64,000 bases of DNA from an uncultured Bacteroides sp. (lineage in GTDB: Bacteria; Bacteroidota; Bacteroidia; Bacteroidales; Bacteroidaceae): positions 1-64,000 of the forward strand of contig CAUEFX010000012.1 of the NCBI GenBank assembly GCA_958477465.1. Reading direction: 5' to 3'. The notes beneath the pieces were generated by a model. It was not told where the DNA came from and did not search any database. It saw only the letters and a program-made list of their open reading frames with translations. A program made the position numbers and the translations under genes. Below are positions 52,229 through 61,521 of the stretch, piece after piece. Position 1 is the stretch's first letter. Each line of letters starts with the position of its first letter.

Positions 52229-53398
52229 TTATTCTTCAGGCGAATGGTCTTCAGGAGTATAATCCATAAATTTCTTATTACCAATATTAAAATCTGAAAT
52301 TTGGATTGTATTACCACTATTACTCCATCCATCGTAAGTTAATTTGAAGTAACGGTAATTTACATTTTCCGGTAGATCGACAGTAACATTGCTAATTGTA
52401 GCAGCAGTGGCTATCGGAGCTTCTTTTATGACTTCCGTATAGTTTTCTCCGTCATTACTTCCATAAACAGATACTTTGGCAACACGGAGGTTAGCGGTTG
52501 TATTTTGATAAGTACGGTGACGTAATACAAAGAAGTCGAAGTTTTGCGGAGTCTGCATGTCGATAACAAAGAATACGGATTCATCTTTACCGATTGTAAG
52601 TTTTCCTGGTTTAACTAGCGCCAGACAACTCTTTTCATCGTCATCGATCAAACATTCGGGAGCGCCATTTATTACTCCGTCAGCAAAATAGTCATGAGAG
52701 GCAGTTACGGTCCAGTTGGTACGATCCAATAAGTTCGAGTGGTCAATATCGCGTACATAAACCTCACAAGTTGCGCTTACATTGCTTCCATCTACGGCTT
52801 TTACAGTGATTGTAACATCTCCTAAAGCTTTGGTATACACCTCGCCATACTCATTTACTTCTGCAATCATGGCGTCGGAAGATGAATAAACTACATCAGG
52901 AGTAGTTGCATTGACCGGGTTTACAGTCACCACACCGCCTAAATTAAAAGTAGATTCTACACCCATATAGTACTTCTGGTATTTTTCAGGAATAGTGATG
53001 GAGGTTACCGGATAAATGCGTTTTTCTACTCTCACGAGGCAAGTTGTCCACATATCTGTGTTGTTAACAGACCATACGGTTAGTACGGATTCACCTATCC
53101 CGGTAGCAGTAACCACTCCATTTTCATCAACGGTGAATACTTTGTCGTTTCCAGTAGTGTATCGGTATGTATATTCATCAGCATCTATCGCATCTTCGGG
53201 CAATGTAATGACTATCGTGTTCCAAGTGTCACCTTCTATCAAAGAAATTACTTCATTCGGTACATCCGTTACTATCATACGGTTCACTTTTATACTTGTG
53301 TTGTCATCTTTGTCATCGCAGGCTGCCATGCCTGACAGGAGTAAGGCTCCTGTCAGCACAAATGCCAATTTATTAGTTATATATCTCAATGTTTTCAT
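52229..53398 (-). CDS. surface glycan-binding lipoprotein with Ig-like and discoidin domains
   Basis: 389 residues. A lipobox (GMAAC, Cys27) anchors it. After a first Ig-like domain (about 35-125), a Big_2 domain (131-212) and a C-terminal F5/8 C domain (230-378) follow. The discoidin part (DMQTPQNFDFFVLRHRTYQN, ISDFNIGNKKFMD) is very like the C-terminal discoidin domain of the PL8 lyase (DMQTPQEMEYFVYRHRDYNN, VSDFNIGKKTLMD). Function inferred: surface glycan-binding protein of the PUL, in a position upstream of susC rather than downstream of susD. No catalytic residues are expected. Confidence 0.88.
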   Translation of the reverse strand: MKTLRYITNKLAFVLTGALLLSGMAACDDKDDNTSIKVNRMIVTDVPNEVISLIEGDTWNTIVITLPEDAIDADEYTYRYTTGNDKVFTVDENGVVTATGIGESVLTVWSVNNTDMWTTCLVRVEKRIYPVTSITIPEKYQKYYMGVESTFNLGGVVTVNPVNATTPDVVYSSSDAMIAEVNEYGEVYTKALGDVTITVKAVDGSNVSATCEVYVRDIDHSNLLDRTNWTVTASHDYFADGVINGAPECLIDDDEKSCLALVKPGKLTIGKDESVFFVIDMQTPQNFDFFVLRHRTYQNTTANLRVAKVSVYGSNDGENYTEVIKEAPIATAATISNVTVDLPENVNYRYFKLTYDGWSNSGNTIQISDFNIGNKKFMDYTPEDHSPEE

Positions 53399-53423
53399 TA
53401 TTATAAAAATTTTGATTCAGATT

Positions 53424-55757
53424 TTATTTCTTATACGATTCAAAGTTATCATCAGTAATCAGGTACAAATTCTCTGGTGCTTTAGTGTAACCTTTTGCCC
53501 GGATTTCTGCTTTCAAATCATCGATTTGTTTTTGGGTTACTGTGAAGTTTTTGTTACCGTAATCATTGAACATCTTATCCACTGGACGGAGGAAACCCCA
53601 TTTTTCAAAGAAATCTAGGAAGTCTATTTTGGCTTCATTACATACTTGACGAACAAAATCTAATTGTAAGACACCTTGTGTATCAACTGAAGTATCCAAA
53701 TCCGGAGTTGTACGATAATGTTCATACAAATTACGATAGAAGTCTTCTTGCCCCAATACATCCATGATGTAAAGTTTCAATTGCCAGAAAGGAACTAGTT
53801 TTACATAATATTCATCAGAAGCATTGTCCAGACAATGGGGCTGTTCTGCCTCAATAATACGTTGAATGGCTTCTTCGTAAACGGTCATACCCGGTTTGTC
53901 CTGATCCATTAATCTGGAACCTTTTCCGAATGCACCTCTGACGTAATTGGCGTAGATATTATTGGTGACTTCAGTAGTACCTGTCCATTTCAGTCCCGGA
54001 CGAGTCTGGTTGCTATGGCCAATCTCATGACCTAATACCCAAACACGACTTTTCAATTCTGTAGTGGTACAGAATACTCCTTTGTAGCTTGGTAGGTAGG
54101 CTGTATGGTTGGCAGCTGAATAAGGGTTTTTGCTGTTATATTCCACATGCAGGTACATGCGGTTACCAAATAGTTTATTGTATTTAAACAGCCCCATGAA
54201 ATCCCATTCTAGACGAACTACTTCATCCATCAGATCCATTACTTCCAGAATTGGTGTATTGGTTTCTTTATAATCGTTTACTGTCCAGGTGATGTGTACA
54301 TATTTGCCCAATACGTCGATATCCTGATATTTGGCACTGCGCAATACTTCTTCAAATTCGGCTTGTGTACCGGTCTGTGCATCGAAGTAGCCATTTACTT
54401 TAGCAAACGGGAAATGTATTTTCACCGTTTTAGCTGCAGCTGCTTGCTTGTCAGCCTCAGTCTCCAATGTCAATGGAATCTTTTCGTTGGTTAGATTTTG
54501 AATGTAAACCAAACCAGCGGATAATATTTTTATAGTGTTTTCTCCTTCTTTCAGTGCATAAGATTTGCTGCTGTTGTAGCCTAATGTCAAATTCTGTACA
54601 ATCATGGAGATGTTTTGGCCTTTCGTATCGCCTACAAGTACAGTCAATTCCTCACCTTGCTCTACATAGATCCCGGTGGGATTGTCGCGTAAACTATAAG
54701 TAGAGGTTTTGTTCACCTCTGCCATCACATTCGGATTTTGGTATGGACGATATTCTGCTACTCTGTATTCCGGATTATAGGAACCGTTCAGTAGAGCGGT
54801 TGCCAGTCTTTTATATGTTTCACCCGGCATTTTTCGGATATCAGTTTCGGTAATACCTTTACGCAGTTCTGAACAAGTATTATCGGTAAATATTTTGGTG
54901 TAATCGTATTTGTTAGCACTTATGCGGAAAAATTCCATTTCAGCACAACTGATACGGTTGTTGTGAGCGGCATTGATAAGAAAACGTACTTGTTTTACAT
55001 TCTTTACCGGTTCATTTAAGTTCAGAATGGTGGCCGTAACATAATTGGTTTCCAAAGTACATTCTTTTACTTTCACGAATTCTGGTTTCTCTTCAGTAGA
55101 TACCCAAATCTCAAAATCATTGAAAGCACCGTATTTTGTTCCATTATCAGTACGTGGATGATAAATGATATAATCCAGGGATGTGCAGTCTTTCAGTGTA
55201 TATGTAATCATGAAAGGCCAATCGGTGAATGCACCAAACTTAGAATTGAAATAGCTGGTGTAATCACCGTCGTATGAATTAACGATGCCACGTTGCTCAG
55301 ATTCTATTTCTTCGGTAGTAGCTTCAGCATTTATTACTTCTATCTTCACGTCTGCAGACCCGCTGGAAGCGGCCTGAATTACGGGTATTTCTCTTCTTAA
55401 ATCTCCATAGGTGAGTACTATTACTGTAGCACGTGGCTCTTCATAATAATTAGGTTCAAAGGATACTTTAAGTAAATTATCTTCCAGTTCAGGGTAGCAC
55501 CAGTCTTTTCCTTCTCCGATAACAGAAAATTGTATGTTGGCAAGATTAACGTCTTCTGTCACTACTAGATAGACTTCTTGGTTTCCGCCACTCGCTGGAA
55601 TATTCAACTCGAGAGGTAATACTCTTATCCAGCCTTCACGTTCGGGATTGGTCTCATCATCCTTGCAAGATGTGAATAAAAGTACAAATAAGATCAGAGC
55701 GATGTTCCATATGTTTGATGAACAAAGCTTACATTTTTTTTCATAAATGTTAATCAT
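53424..55757 (-). CDS. M60-like metallopeptidase (mucinase type) lipoprotein
   Basis: 777 residues. The lipobox is FTSC (Cys31). Next come a BACON-type domain (about 40-130), an F5/8 C-type domain (about 135-280), an M60 N-terminal accessory region (290-400) and the peptidase domain (about 440-720). The zinc motif HEIGH (577-581) with Glu596 in TTEVTNN fits the gluzincin HExxH plus Glu arrangement of M60 proteins. Those in Bacteroides cleave O-glycosylated host proteins such as mucins. Within this PUL it would cut the protein core bearing the glycan. It lies between FecR and the glycan-binding protein. Confidence 0.9.
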   Translation of the reverse strand: MINIYEKKCKLCSSNIWNIALILFVLLFTSCKDDETNPEREGWIRVLPLELNIPASGGNQEVYLVVTEDVNLANIQFSVIGEGKDWCYPELEDNLLKVSFEPNYYEEPRATVIVLTYGDLRREIPVIQAASSGSADVKIEVINAEATTEEIESEQRGIVNSYDGDYTSYFNSKFGAFTDWPFMITYTLKDCTSLDYIIYHPRTDNGTKYGAFNDFEIWVSTEEKPEFVKVKECTLETNYVTATILNLNEPVKNVKQVRFLINAAHNNRISCAEMEFFRISANKYDYTKIFTDNTCSELRKGITETDIRKMPGETYKRLATALLNGSYNPEYRVAEYRPYQNPNVMAEVNKTSTYSLRDNPTGIYVEQGEELTVLVGDTKGQNISMIVQNLTLGYNSSKSYALKEGENTIKILSAGLVYIQNLTNEKIPLTLETEADKQAAAAKTVKIHFPFAKVNGYFDAQTGTQAEFEEVLRSAKYQDIDVLGKYVHITWTVNDYKETNTPILEVMDLMDEVVRLEWDFMGLFKYNKLFGNRMYLHVEYNSKNPYSAANHTAYLPSYKGVFCTTTELKSRVWVLGHEIGHSNQTRPGLKWTGTTEVTNNIYANYVRGAFGKGSRLMDQDKPGMTVYEEAIQRIIEAEQPHCLDNASDEYYVKLVPFWQLKLYIMDVLGQEDFYRNLYEHYRTTPDLDTSVDTQGVLQLDFVRQVCNEAKIDFLDFFEKWGFLRPVDKMFNDYGNKNFTVTQKQIDDLKAEIRAKGYTKAPENLYLITDDNFESYKK

Positions 55758-55791
55758 CGTTTATTTAATAGATTAAAAAAGGTAACTAATA

Positions 55792-55838
55792 GATTGCCAT
55801 TCAAATTCTTACTCGAGATTAAACTTTACATGGCAATC
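55792..55838 (-). terminator. hairpin between fecR-type and M60 genes
   Basis: GATTGCCAT (55792-55800) pairs exactly with ATGGCAATC (55830-55838). There is no T-run directly after it on the minus strand, so it may be an attenuator or regulatory stem rather than a full terminator. It lies before the M60 gene. Confidence 0.5.
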
Positions 55839-55858
55839 GGTTAATAATTAATGAAATG

Positions 55859-56878
55859 CTATTTTTTACCAATAGTCACTACATTCTCCTCGTTGAACGA
55901 ATATTCTATCGGGTGTATACGTGACATGATCCGCAAAATTTCTTCCAAAGGTTCATTGCGCAATGTAAATGTATATTTGAATTGTTCTTTCAGTTCTGGA
56001 GAAAGATTTATTTTTACATTGTACCATTTTGATAAGAATCGGCAAATTTCTCCCAGGTTTTTGTTTTGGAATAGCATTTGGCTATTCGCCCAAGAGACTG
56101 CCAGGTTCACATCTCCTTTTTCTACTTTTATATCATGGTTACGCTTATTGTAAGTTGCAATTTCACCGGGACGTAACATACGGTGTTCGCTCGCAGTTTC
56201 CAAAGAAACGGAACCTTTTTGCAAGCTGACATAGATGTTGTCCGATTCTGGAAAAGCTTCTACATTAAATTTAGTTCCGTGTACTACCACCTTTACGCCA
56301 TCCATTTGTACTACGAAAGGATTATTTTTCTCGTGAGTTACATCAAAATAAGCCTCTCCGGTTAGATTCACCACTCTTTCTTTTTGGAGAAAATTGGTAT
56401 TATATCCTACGGTTGTTTTTGAATGGACCCACACAGCGGTTCCGTCAGGGAGTACTATTTTAGACTTGCCCCCCCAGTTTGTGTAGGTTTGCTGTGCGAG
56501 TTTGGAATGGGCTATTTTCATTCCAAAATAAAAAGAAGCCGATGCAAATAGGGTTATTAAAAAACAGGCCGCGGCTACATATTTGCGTATAAAGACCATT
56601 GCTTTATTACTCTGCTTATCACCAACAACTTTTTTCTCTTCTTTTTCAGCTAATTCTTTTTCGTTCATACGACGTATTAGCTCATTCCAGCATGAATCCG
56701 TATTCACTGTATATTCAACAGCTTTAGCACGTACTTGCTTCCAAACTTCCTGAAGTTCTTCAAAAAGTTCTTTGTTTTTGGTAACAGACAACCATTGTTC
56801 AAACAGTTGTTCGTCGCCAGCAGTAAGTTCACTTTTTAATTTAGAGATGATTAAGTCCCAGGGGATATTCTTTTTCAT
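55859..56878 (-). CDS. FecR-type anti-sigma factor
   Basis: 339 residues. The N-terminal 90 are cytoplasmic (anti-sigma part, LFEQWLSVTKNKELFEELQE), one TM helix is at about 100-119, then the FecR domain (130-225, KSKIVLPDGTAVWVHSKTTV, GEAYFDVTHEKNNPFVVQM). A C-terminal DUF4974-type domain (270-337, LGEICRFLSKWYNVKINL) is thought to bind the STN domain. It holds the sigma factor inactive until the SusC receptor meets its ligand. It is divergent from the sigma gene, and the 124 bases between them hold both promoters. Confidence 0.93.
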   Translation of the reverse strand: MKKNIPWDLIISKLKSELTAGDEQLFEQWLSVTKNKELFEELQEVWKQVRAKAVEYTVNTDSCWNELIRRMNEKELAEKEEKKVVGDKQSNKAMVFIRKYVAAACFLITLFASASFYFGMKIAHSKLAQQTYTNWGGKSKIVLPDGTAVWVHSKTTVGYNTNFLQKERVVNLTGEAYFDVTHEKNNPFVVQMDGVKVVVHGTKFNVEAFPESDNIYVSLQKGSVSLETASEHRMLRPGEIATYNKRNHDIKVEKGDVNLAVSWANSQMLFQNKNLGEICRFLSKWYNVKINLSPELKEQFKYTFTLRNEPLEEILRIMSRIHPIEYSFNEENVVTIGKK

Positions 56879-56967
56879 ATAACGTTTTTGGCTGTTTACA
56901 ATACTATGACACGAGAATTTGAATACACCCTTATTTATGCTATATACTTTTTTAAATTATTTTTTTG

Positions 56968-56975
56968 TATGTTTG
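56968..56975 (+). promoter_or_regulatory. -7 promoter box of the ECF sigma gene
   Basis: TATGTTTG matches TAnnTTTG and implies a leader of about 20 bases. The -33 region is weak (TTT only). Confidence 0.5.
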
Positions 56976-57002
56976 TGAAATGAACTCAATATAGACTAAA
57001 TA

Positions 57003-57545
57003 ATGAATGATATCTTTCTATTAAGACTACTCAAATCTGGGGACAAGCAAGTATTTAAGCTATTATTCGATAGCTATTTTGAAGCATTGTGTCGGTTCAT
57101 GTATGTTTATCTGGGGAATAAACAGGATGCAGAAGAGATAGCAATTGATATTTTTATGTATCTTTGGGAAAATAGAGAGAAAATTGAAATTAAGTTGACT
57201 TTTAAAGGATATTTGTTTCAGGCTGCCCGTAATCGATGTTTAAATGCACTGCGAGACCGCAAAAATACGCTGGCGATAGATGAAATAAGTGGAACTGAAA
57301 TTCCGCAGGCAGATATGGGGAGTTCACTAGAAATGGAAGAATTAAGTCGGTTGATAGGAGAGGCTGTTTTATCTTTACCTGGCAGATGTCATGAGATCTT
57401 TGTGAAGAGCCGTGAAGAGAATTTGACTAACCAGGAAATAGCCGATGAGATGAATATATCCGTGAAGACAGTAGAAGCTCAAATAACCAAGGCTCTTAAG
57501 CGTATCCGTGAGTTCCTTGGAGAACAATATTATTATCTGTTTTAG
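57003..57545 (+). CDS. ECF sigma-70 factor of the PUL
   Basis: 180 residues with sigma region 2 (FKLLFDSYFEALCRFMYVYL, ...DAEEIAIDIFMYLWENRE) and region 4 (LPGRCHEIFVKSREENLTNQ, then EIADEMNISVKTVEAQI). This is the standard size for Bacteroides ECF sigma factors in glycan loci. Unlike the gene at 4807-6315, it has no extra membrane or barrel part. It should activate the PUL when FecR releases it. Its target sequence is likely in the gaps at 56879-57002, 55758-55858 or 52071-52228, but I cannot define it. Confidence 0.93.
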   Translation: MNDIFLLRLLKSGDKQVFKLLFDSYFEALCRFMYVYLGNKQDAEEIAIDIFMYLWENREKIEIKLTFKGYLFQAARNRCLNALRDRKNTLAIDEISGTEIPQADMGSSLEMEELSRLIGEAVLSLPGRCHEIFVKSREENLTNQEIADEMNISVKTVEAQITKALKRIREFLGEQYYYLF

Positions 57546-57817
57546 TGCCACTGGCATTCGAGTAAGTACTTTTTCTTGGTAGGGCTTCTCTCCTAAGTTG
57601 ACTAAAGTGAGATAAAGTTCTTTTGTTCTGTTGGTGTGTAACTTTATTATATATAGGAAACTATATTAAAACCCCTTGGCAGAATTAAGTATGCACTAAA
57701 TTAATTCCATCAACGGGTTCTTATACGGTATTTGGTAATATTGTTTCATTAAAAAACTTTCTATATAGTGAAACCCTATGCTGTTACGTTGTAATAGCTT
57801 TTTGTTTGTTTATTTGT

Positions 57818-59899
57818 TTATGTCTTTTTGGTGGTATTTTCATTTTTCAATTCCGGATAGCTGATGCGAGTGTGGTAAATAATTTTCAGTTTCTCTTTAA
57901 ATACGGCTTTAACAGTTGCAATATCCTTAAAAGTGATAGGGCACTCTTTAAAGTAACCTTCCTCCATTTGTGAATCGATGATTTTCTCTACCAGATTGCT
58001 GATGCTTTCTTCCGTGTATTCGGGTAAACTGCGTGAGGCGGCTTCTACGGCATCTGCCATCATCAGTATAGCGGTTTCTTTAGAGAAAGGGTTAGGACCC
58101 GGGTAGGTGAATTTTTCCTCGTCGGGTTCTTCGCCGGGGTGCTCGTTCTTCCAGGAAATATAGAAGAATTTTGTTTTCCCACGTCCATGATGGGTACTGA
58201 TAAAGTCTTTTATGACTTTGGGAAGATTATGCTTTTCTGCCAGTTTAAGACCATCGGTCACATGATTGATTACTATCTGTGCGCTCTGTTCGTAACTCAA
58301 GTTTTTATGTGGATTTACTCCTCCGGATTGGTTCTCTGTAAAAAACGCAGGGTTTTCCATTTTTCCGATGTCATGGTATAAGGCGCCGGTACGTACGAGC
58401 TGGCTCTTGGCTCCTATACGGATGGCTGCTTCTGCGGCAAGATTGGCTACTTGCATCGAGTGTTGGAAGGTTCCAGGTGCGGTTTCGGACATTTGGCGGA
58501 GCAGATCTGTGTTGATGTTAGATAGTTCTACCAATGTTACATTAGAGGTGAATCCGAATGTCTTTTCCAGTAAGAACAGGAGAGGATATGTAAACAATAA
58601 TAAGATACCGTTAACGATGAAATAGGTATACATTCGGACATTCAGCTTTGACAGATCGTTTTCTGTGATCAACTCGATAGCAAAATAAATGGCGGCATAA
58701 GTTAATATGACCAAAAACGCAGTACGGAAAAGTTGGGATCTCTGTGACAATTCCCGTAAACTGAAAATGGCAACCAATCCGGCGGCTAACTGGATTAAGA
58801 TGAATTCATGCGGGAATCGAAGCGTTATCGAACAGAGCAGTATTGTAATGGCATGTGTAAGGAAAGCTGTACGGGAATCAAGGAATACCCGTATGATGAT
58901 GGGGAGCATTGCATAAGGTAGGATGTAGACATTGGATATGTTATGCGTTACCATTAATGCCGTGATCACATTATAGAAGACGATGAGAATGAAGAGTAGA
59001 GACAAACTGCCTTTGCGTTGGTAGTAGTCTTTACGGAATAATTCCAAATAGAGCATGAAACAGAGGATGAAGACACTGACGAAAAGTATCTGTCCTCCTA
59101 AGATCAGGCGCTTCTGACTGAGTGATTCACTTCGCTTGATGGACTCTTTCCGAAGAGATTCCAATATGTTATATGTTGCCTGATCTACAATCTCGCCACG
59201 GTCTATGATTTTTTGTCCGCTGACCACCACTCCATTCGACCAGGAATAATTGTCCAGAATTTCCTTTTTGGCACTTTCGGAGCGTTCTTTGTCGTAAATC
59301 AGATTGGGAAAAATATACTCGTTGAGCGCGCATTGTCGTAGAATGTGTCGATTGTAGTGGGCTGTGTCGGAAGAAAGCAGGTGCTCATACGCCTTCTTTA
59401 CAGTATAAATGTCGGATATGACCTGCGATTTTGCCAGTTTGTTGTCTATCTTTCTGATGTATCCCGCACTGTCTCTGTTCAGGTCTTGTGCATCTTCTGT
59501 CGATAGGATACCGGAAGCATAAATGTCTTTTAGCGTCCGTTCGATATAGCGGATGTAATCCGTTGACGGAAGGATGCCTTTAAGGTGGGTATGATAATCT
59601 TCTTTTAGCTTATTGAGGGCATTGGTCTCTATATTCTTATCCAATTGGTAATAAGGCTGGAATGTACTTAGCAGACTGTCCTGTTCGCGTTTTACCACTT
59701 CGCTGTCTTTATAAATCGGAAAATTGAAAGTTGCTATCAACTGTCCGTATTTCCAAGGCTTGTTAATATCAAACTGATAGTTGAATTTACCGTCTCGAGG
59801 CAGAAAGTATACAATAACAGCTACTGTAGCCACAAAAATCAGTGCTTTGTACAACAAATCTCTGTAAGAGAAGCTCCTTTTTTTCTTGAGATGATTCAT
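57818..59899 (-). CDS. PgpH-type 7TM-HD phosphodiesterase
   Basis: 693 residues from the ATG at 59899; the frame extends to 59938, but the native start is MNHLKKKRSFSYRDLLYK. It has a TM helix (about 18-38), a large extracytoplasmic 7TMR-HDED domain (to about 260), seven TM helices (about 265-450) and a cytoplasmic HD domain (about 470-640) with GALYHDIGKMENPAFF and HGRGKTKFFY. Homologues called PgpH degrade cyclic di-AMP. Here the HD residues are intact, so c-di-AMP hydrolysis is the likely role. It is divergent from gltX and has no operon partner. Confidence 0.92.
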   Translation of the reverse strand: MNHLKKKRSFSYRDLLYKALIFVATVAVIVYFLPRDGKFNYQFDINKPWKYGQLIATFNFPIYKDSEVVKREQDSLLSTFQPYYQLDKNIETNALNKLKEDYHTHLKGILPSTDYIRYIERTLKDIYASGILSTEDAQDLNRDSAGYIRKIDNKLAKSQVISDIYTVKKAYEHLLSSDTAHYNRHILRQCALNEYIFPNLIYDKERSESAKKEILDNYSWSNGVVVSGQKIIDRGEIVDQATYNILESLRKESIKRSESLSQKRLILGGQILFVSVFILCFMLYLELFRKDYYQRKGSLSLLFILIVFYNVITALMVTHNISNVYILPYAMLPIIIRVFLDSRTAFLTHAITILLCSITLRFPHEFILIQLAAGLVAIFSLRELSQRSQLFRTAFLVILTYAAIYFAIELITENDLSKLNVRMYTYFIVNGILLLFTYPLLFLLEKTFGFTSNVTLVELSNINTDLLRQMSETAPGTFQHSMQVANLAAEAAIRIGAKSQLVRTGALYHDIGKMENPAFFTENQSGGVNPHKNLSYEQSAQIVINHVTDGLKLAEKHNLPKVIKDFISTHHGRGKTKFFYISWKNEHPGEEPDEEKFTYPGPNPFSKETAILMMADAVEAASRSLPEYTEESISNLVEKIIDSQMEEGYFKECPITFKDIATVKAVFKEKLKIIYHTRISYPELKNENTTKKT

Positions 59900-59957
59900 A
59901 TCCTTTGAATTTTTTGCGAAAAGTACGAAAAAAAACAATCGTGTGGAAAAAAAAGTT

Positions 59958-59965
59958 TAATTTTG
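59958..59965 (+). promoter_or_regulatory. -7 promoter box of gltX
   Basis: TAATTTTG matches TAnnTTTG, giving a leader of about 22 bases. No good -33 element is seen. Confidence 0.45.
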
Positions 59966-59993
59966 CGGTGATTTACCTATACTAACCCGAATT

Positions 59994-61511
59994 ATGGCAG
60001 AAAGAAAAGTAAGAGTTCGCTTTGCTCCGAGCCCGACAGGGGCATTGCACATTGGTGGTGTGCGTACAGCTTTGTATAATTATCTATTTGCTCGTCAGCA
60101 TGGAGGCGATATGATTTTCCGCATTGAGGATACGGATTCAAACCGTTTTGTTCCGGGAGCGGAAGAATACATCCTTGAATCTTTTAAATGGCTGGGAATT
60201 CATTTTGACGAGGGTGTGAGCTTTGGAGGAGAATATGGTCCGTATCGCCAGTCTGAACGGCGTGAAATATACAAGAAGTATGTGAAAGTATTGTTGGATA
60301 ACGGCAAGGCTTATATCGCTTTTGATACTCCTGAGGAATTGGATGCCAAACGTGCTGAAATTGCAAATTTTCAATACGATGCTTCCACACGTGGTATGAT
60401 GCGTAATTCGCTGACTCTTTCGAAAGAAGAAGTGGATGCGCTGATTGCTGAAGGCAAGCAATATGTGGTCCGTTTTAAAATAGAACCCAATGAAGACGTA
60501 CACGTCAATGATTTGATTCGCGGCGAGGTGATTATAAACTCTTCCATTTTGGATGATAAAGTGCTTTACAAATCGGCCGATGAATTGCCTACTTACCATC
60601 TTGCAAATATAGTGGATGATCATCTGATGGAGGTGTCTCATGTAATCCGGGGAGAGGAATGGCTCCCTTCGGCACCTTTGCATGTGTTGCTTTATAGGGC
60701 TTTTGGCTGGGAAGACACGATGCCTGCTTTTGCACATCTGCCTTTGTTGTTGAAACCGGAAGGAAACGGTAAGTTAAGCAAGCGTGACGGCGATCGTTTG
60801 GGATTCCCGGTATTTCCGTTGGAATGGCACGATCCTAAAACAGGTGAGGTGTCGTCAGGCTATCGTGAATCAGGCTATCTTCCTGAAGCGGTAATCAATT
60901 TCCTTGCTTTGCTGGGATGGAATCCGGGAAATGACCAGGAGGTGATGTCGATGGATGAGTTGATCAGACTCTTCGATTTGCACCGTTGCAGTAAGTCAGG
61001 GGCTAAGTTTGATTATAAAAAAGGAATTTGGTTTAATCATCAGTATATCCAGCAGAAACCGAATGAAGAAATTGCGGAACTTTTTGTACCGGTTTTGAAA
61101 GAACATGGGGTAGAGGCTCCTTTCGAAAAAGTAGTGACCGTGGTGGGAATGATGAAAGACCGGGTTAGCTTTATCCGTGAATTGTGGGATACCTGCAGCT
61201 TCTTCTTTGTTGCTCCTGTAGAATATGATGAGAAAACGGTGAAAAAACGCTGGAAAGAGGATTCTGCCAAGTGTATGACTGAATTGGCGGAGGTGTTGGC
61301 AGGTATCGAAGATTTCAGCATTGAAGGACAGGAGAAGATCGTGATGGATTGGATTGCAGAAAAAGGCTACCATACCGGTAATATCATGAATGCATTCCGC
61401 TTGACATTGGTAGGAGAAGGAAAAGGACCGCACATGTTTGATATCTCATGGGTGTTGGGCAAAGAGGAAACTTTGGCCCGTATAAAGCGTGCTGTAGAGA
61501 TTTTGAAGTAA
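59994..61511 (+). CDS. gltX: glutamyl-tRNA synthetase
   Basis: 505 residues. Class I signatures are clear: the HIGH motif in APSPTGALHIGGVRTALYNY (residues 11-30) and the KMSKS equivalent KLSKRDGDRLG. Length and the C-terminal anticodon-binding helical domain are normal for bacterial enzymes that charge tRNA(Glu). It is an essential housekeeping gene. The waaA gene starts ten bases after its stop, so the two form an operon, as is often seen in Bacteroides. Confidence 0.97.
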   Translation: MAERKVRVRFAPSPTGALHIGGVRTALYNYLFARQHGGDMIFRIEDTDSNRFVPGAEEYILESFKWLGIHFDEGVSFGGEYGPYRQSERREIYKKYVKVLLDNGKAYIAFDTPEELDAKRAEIANFQYDASTRGMMRNSLTLSKEEVDALIAEGKQYVVRFKIEPNEDVHVNDLIRGEVIINSSILDDKVLYKSADELPTYHLANIVDDHLMEVSHVIRGEEWLPSAPLHVLLYRAFGWEDTMPAFAHLPLLLKPEGNGKLSKRDGDRLGFPVFPLEWHDPKTGEVSSGYRESGYLPEAVINFLALLGWNPGNDQEVMSMDELIRLFDLHRCSKSGAKFDYKKGIWFNHQYIQQKPNEEIAELFVPVLKEHGVEAPFEKVVTVVGMMKDRVSFIRELWDTCSFFFVAPVEYDEKTVKKRWKEDSAKCMTELAEVLAGIEDFSIEGQEKIVMDWIAEKGYHTGNIMNAFRLTLVGEGKGPHMFDISWVLGKEETLARIKRAVEILK

Positions 61512-61521
61512 AAAGAACGAT

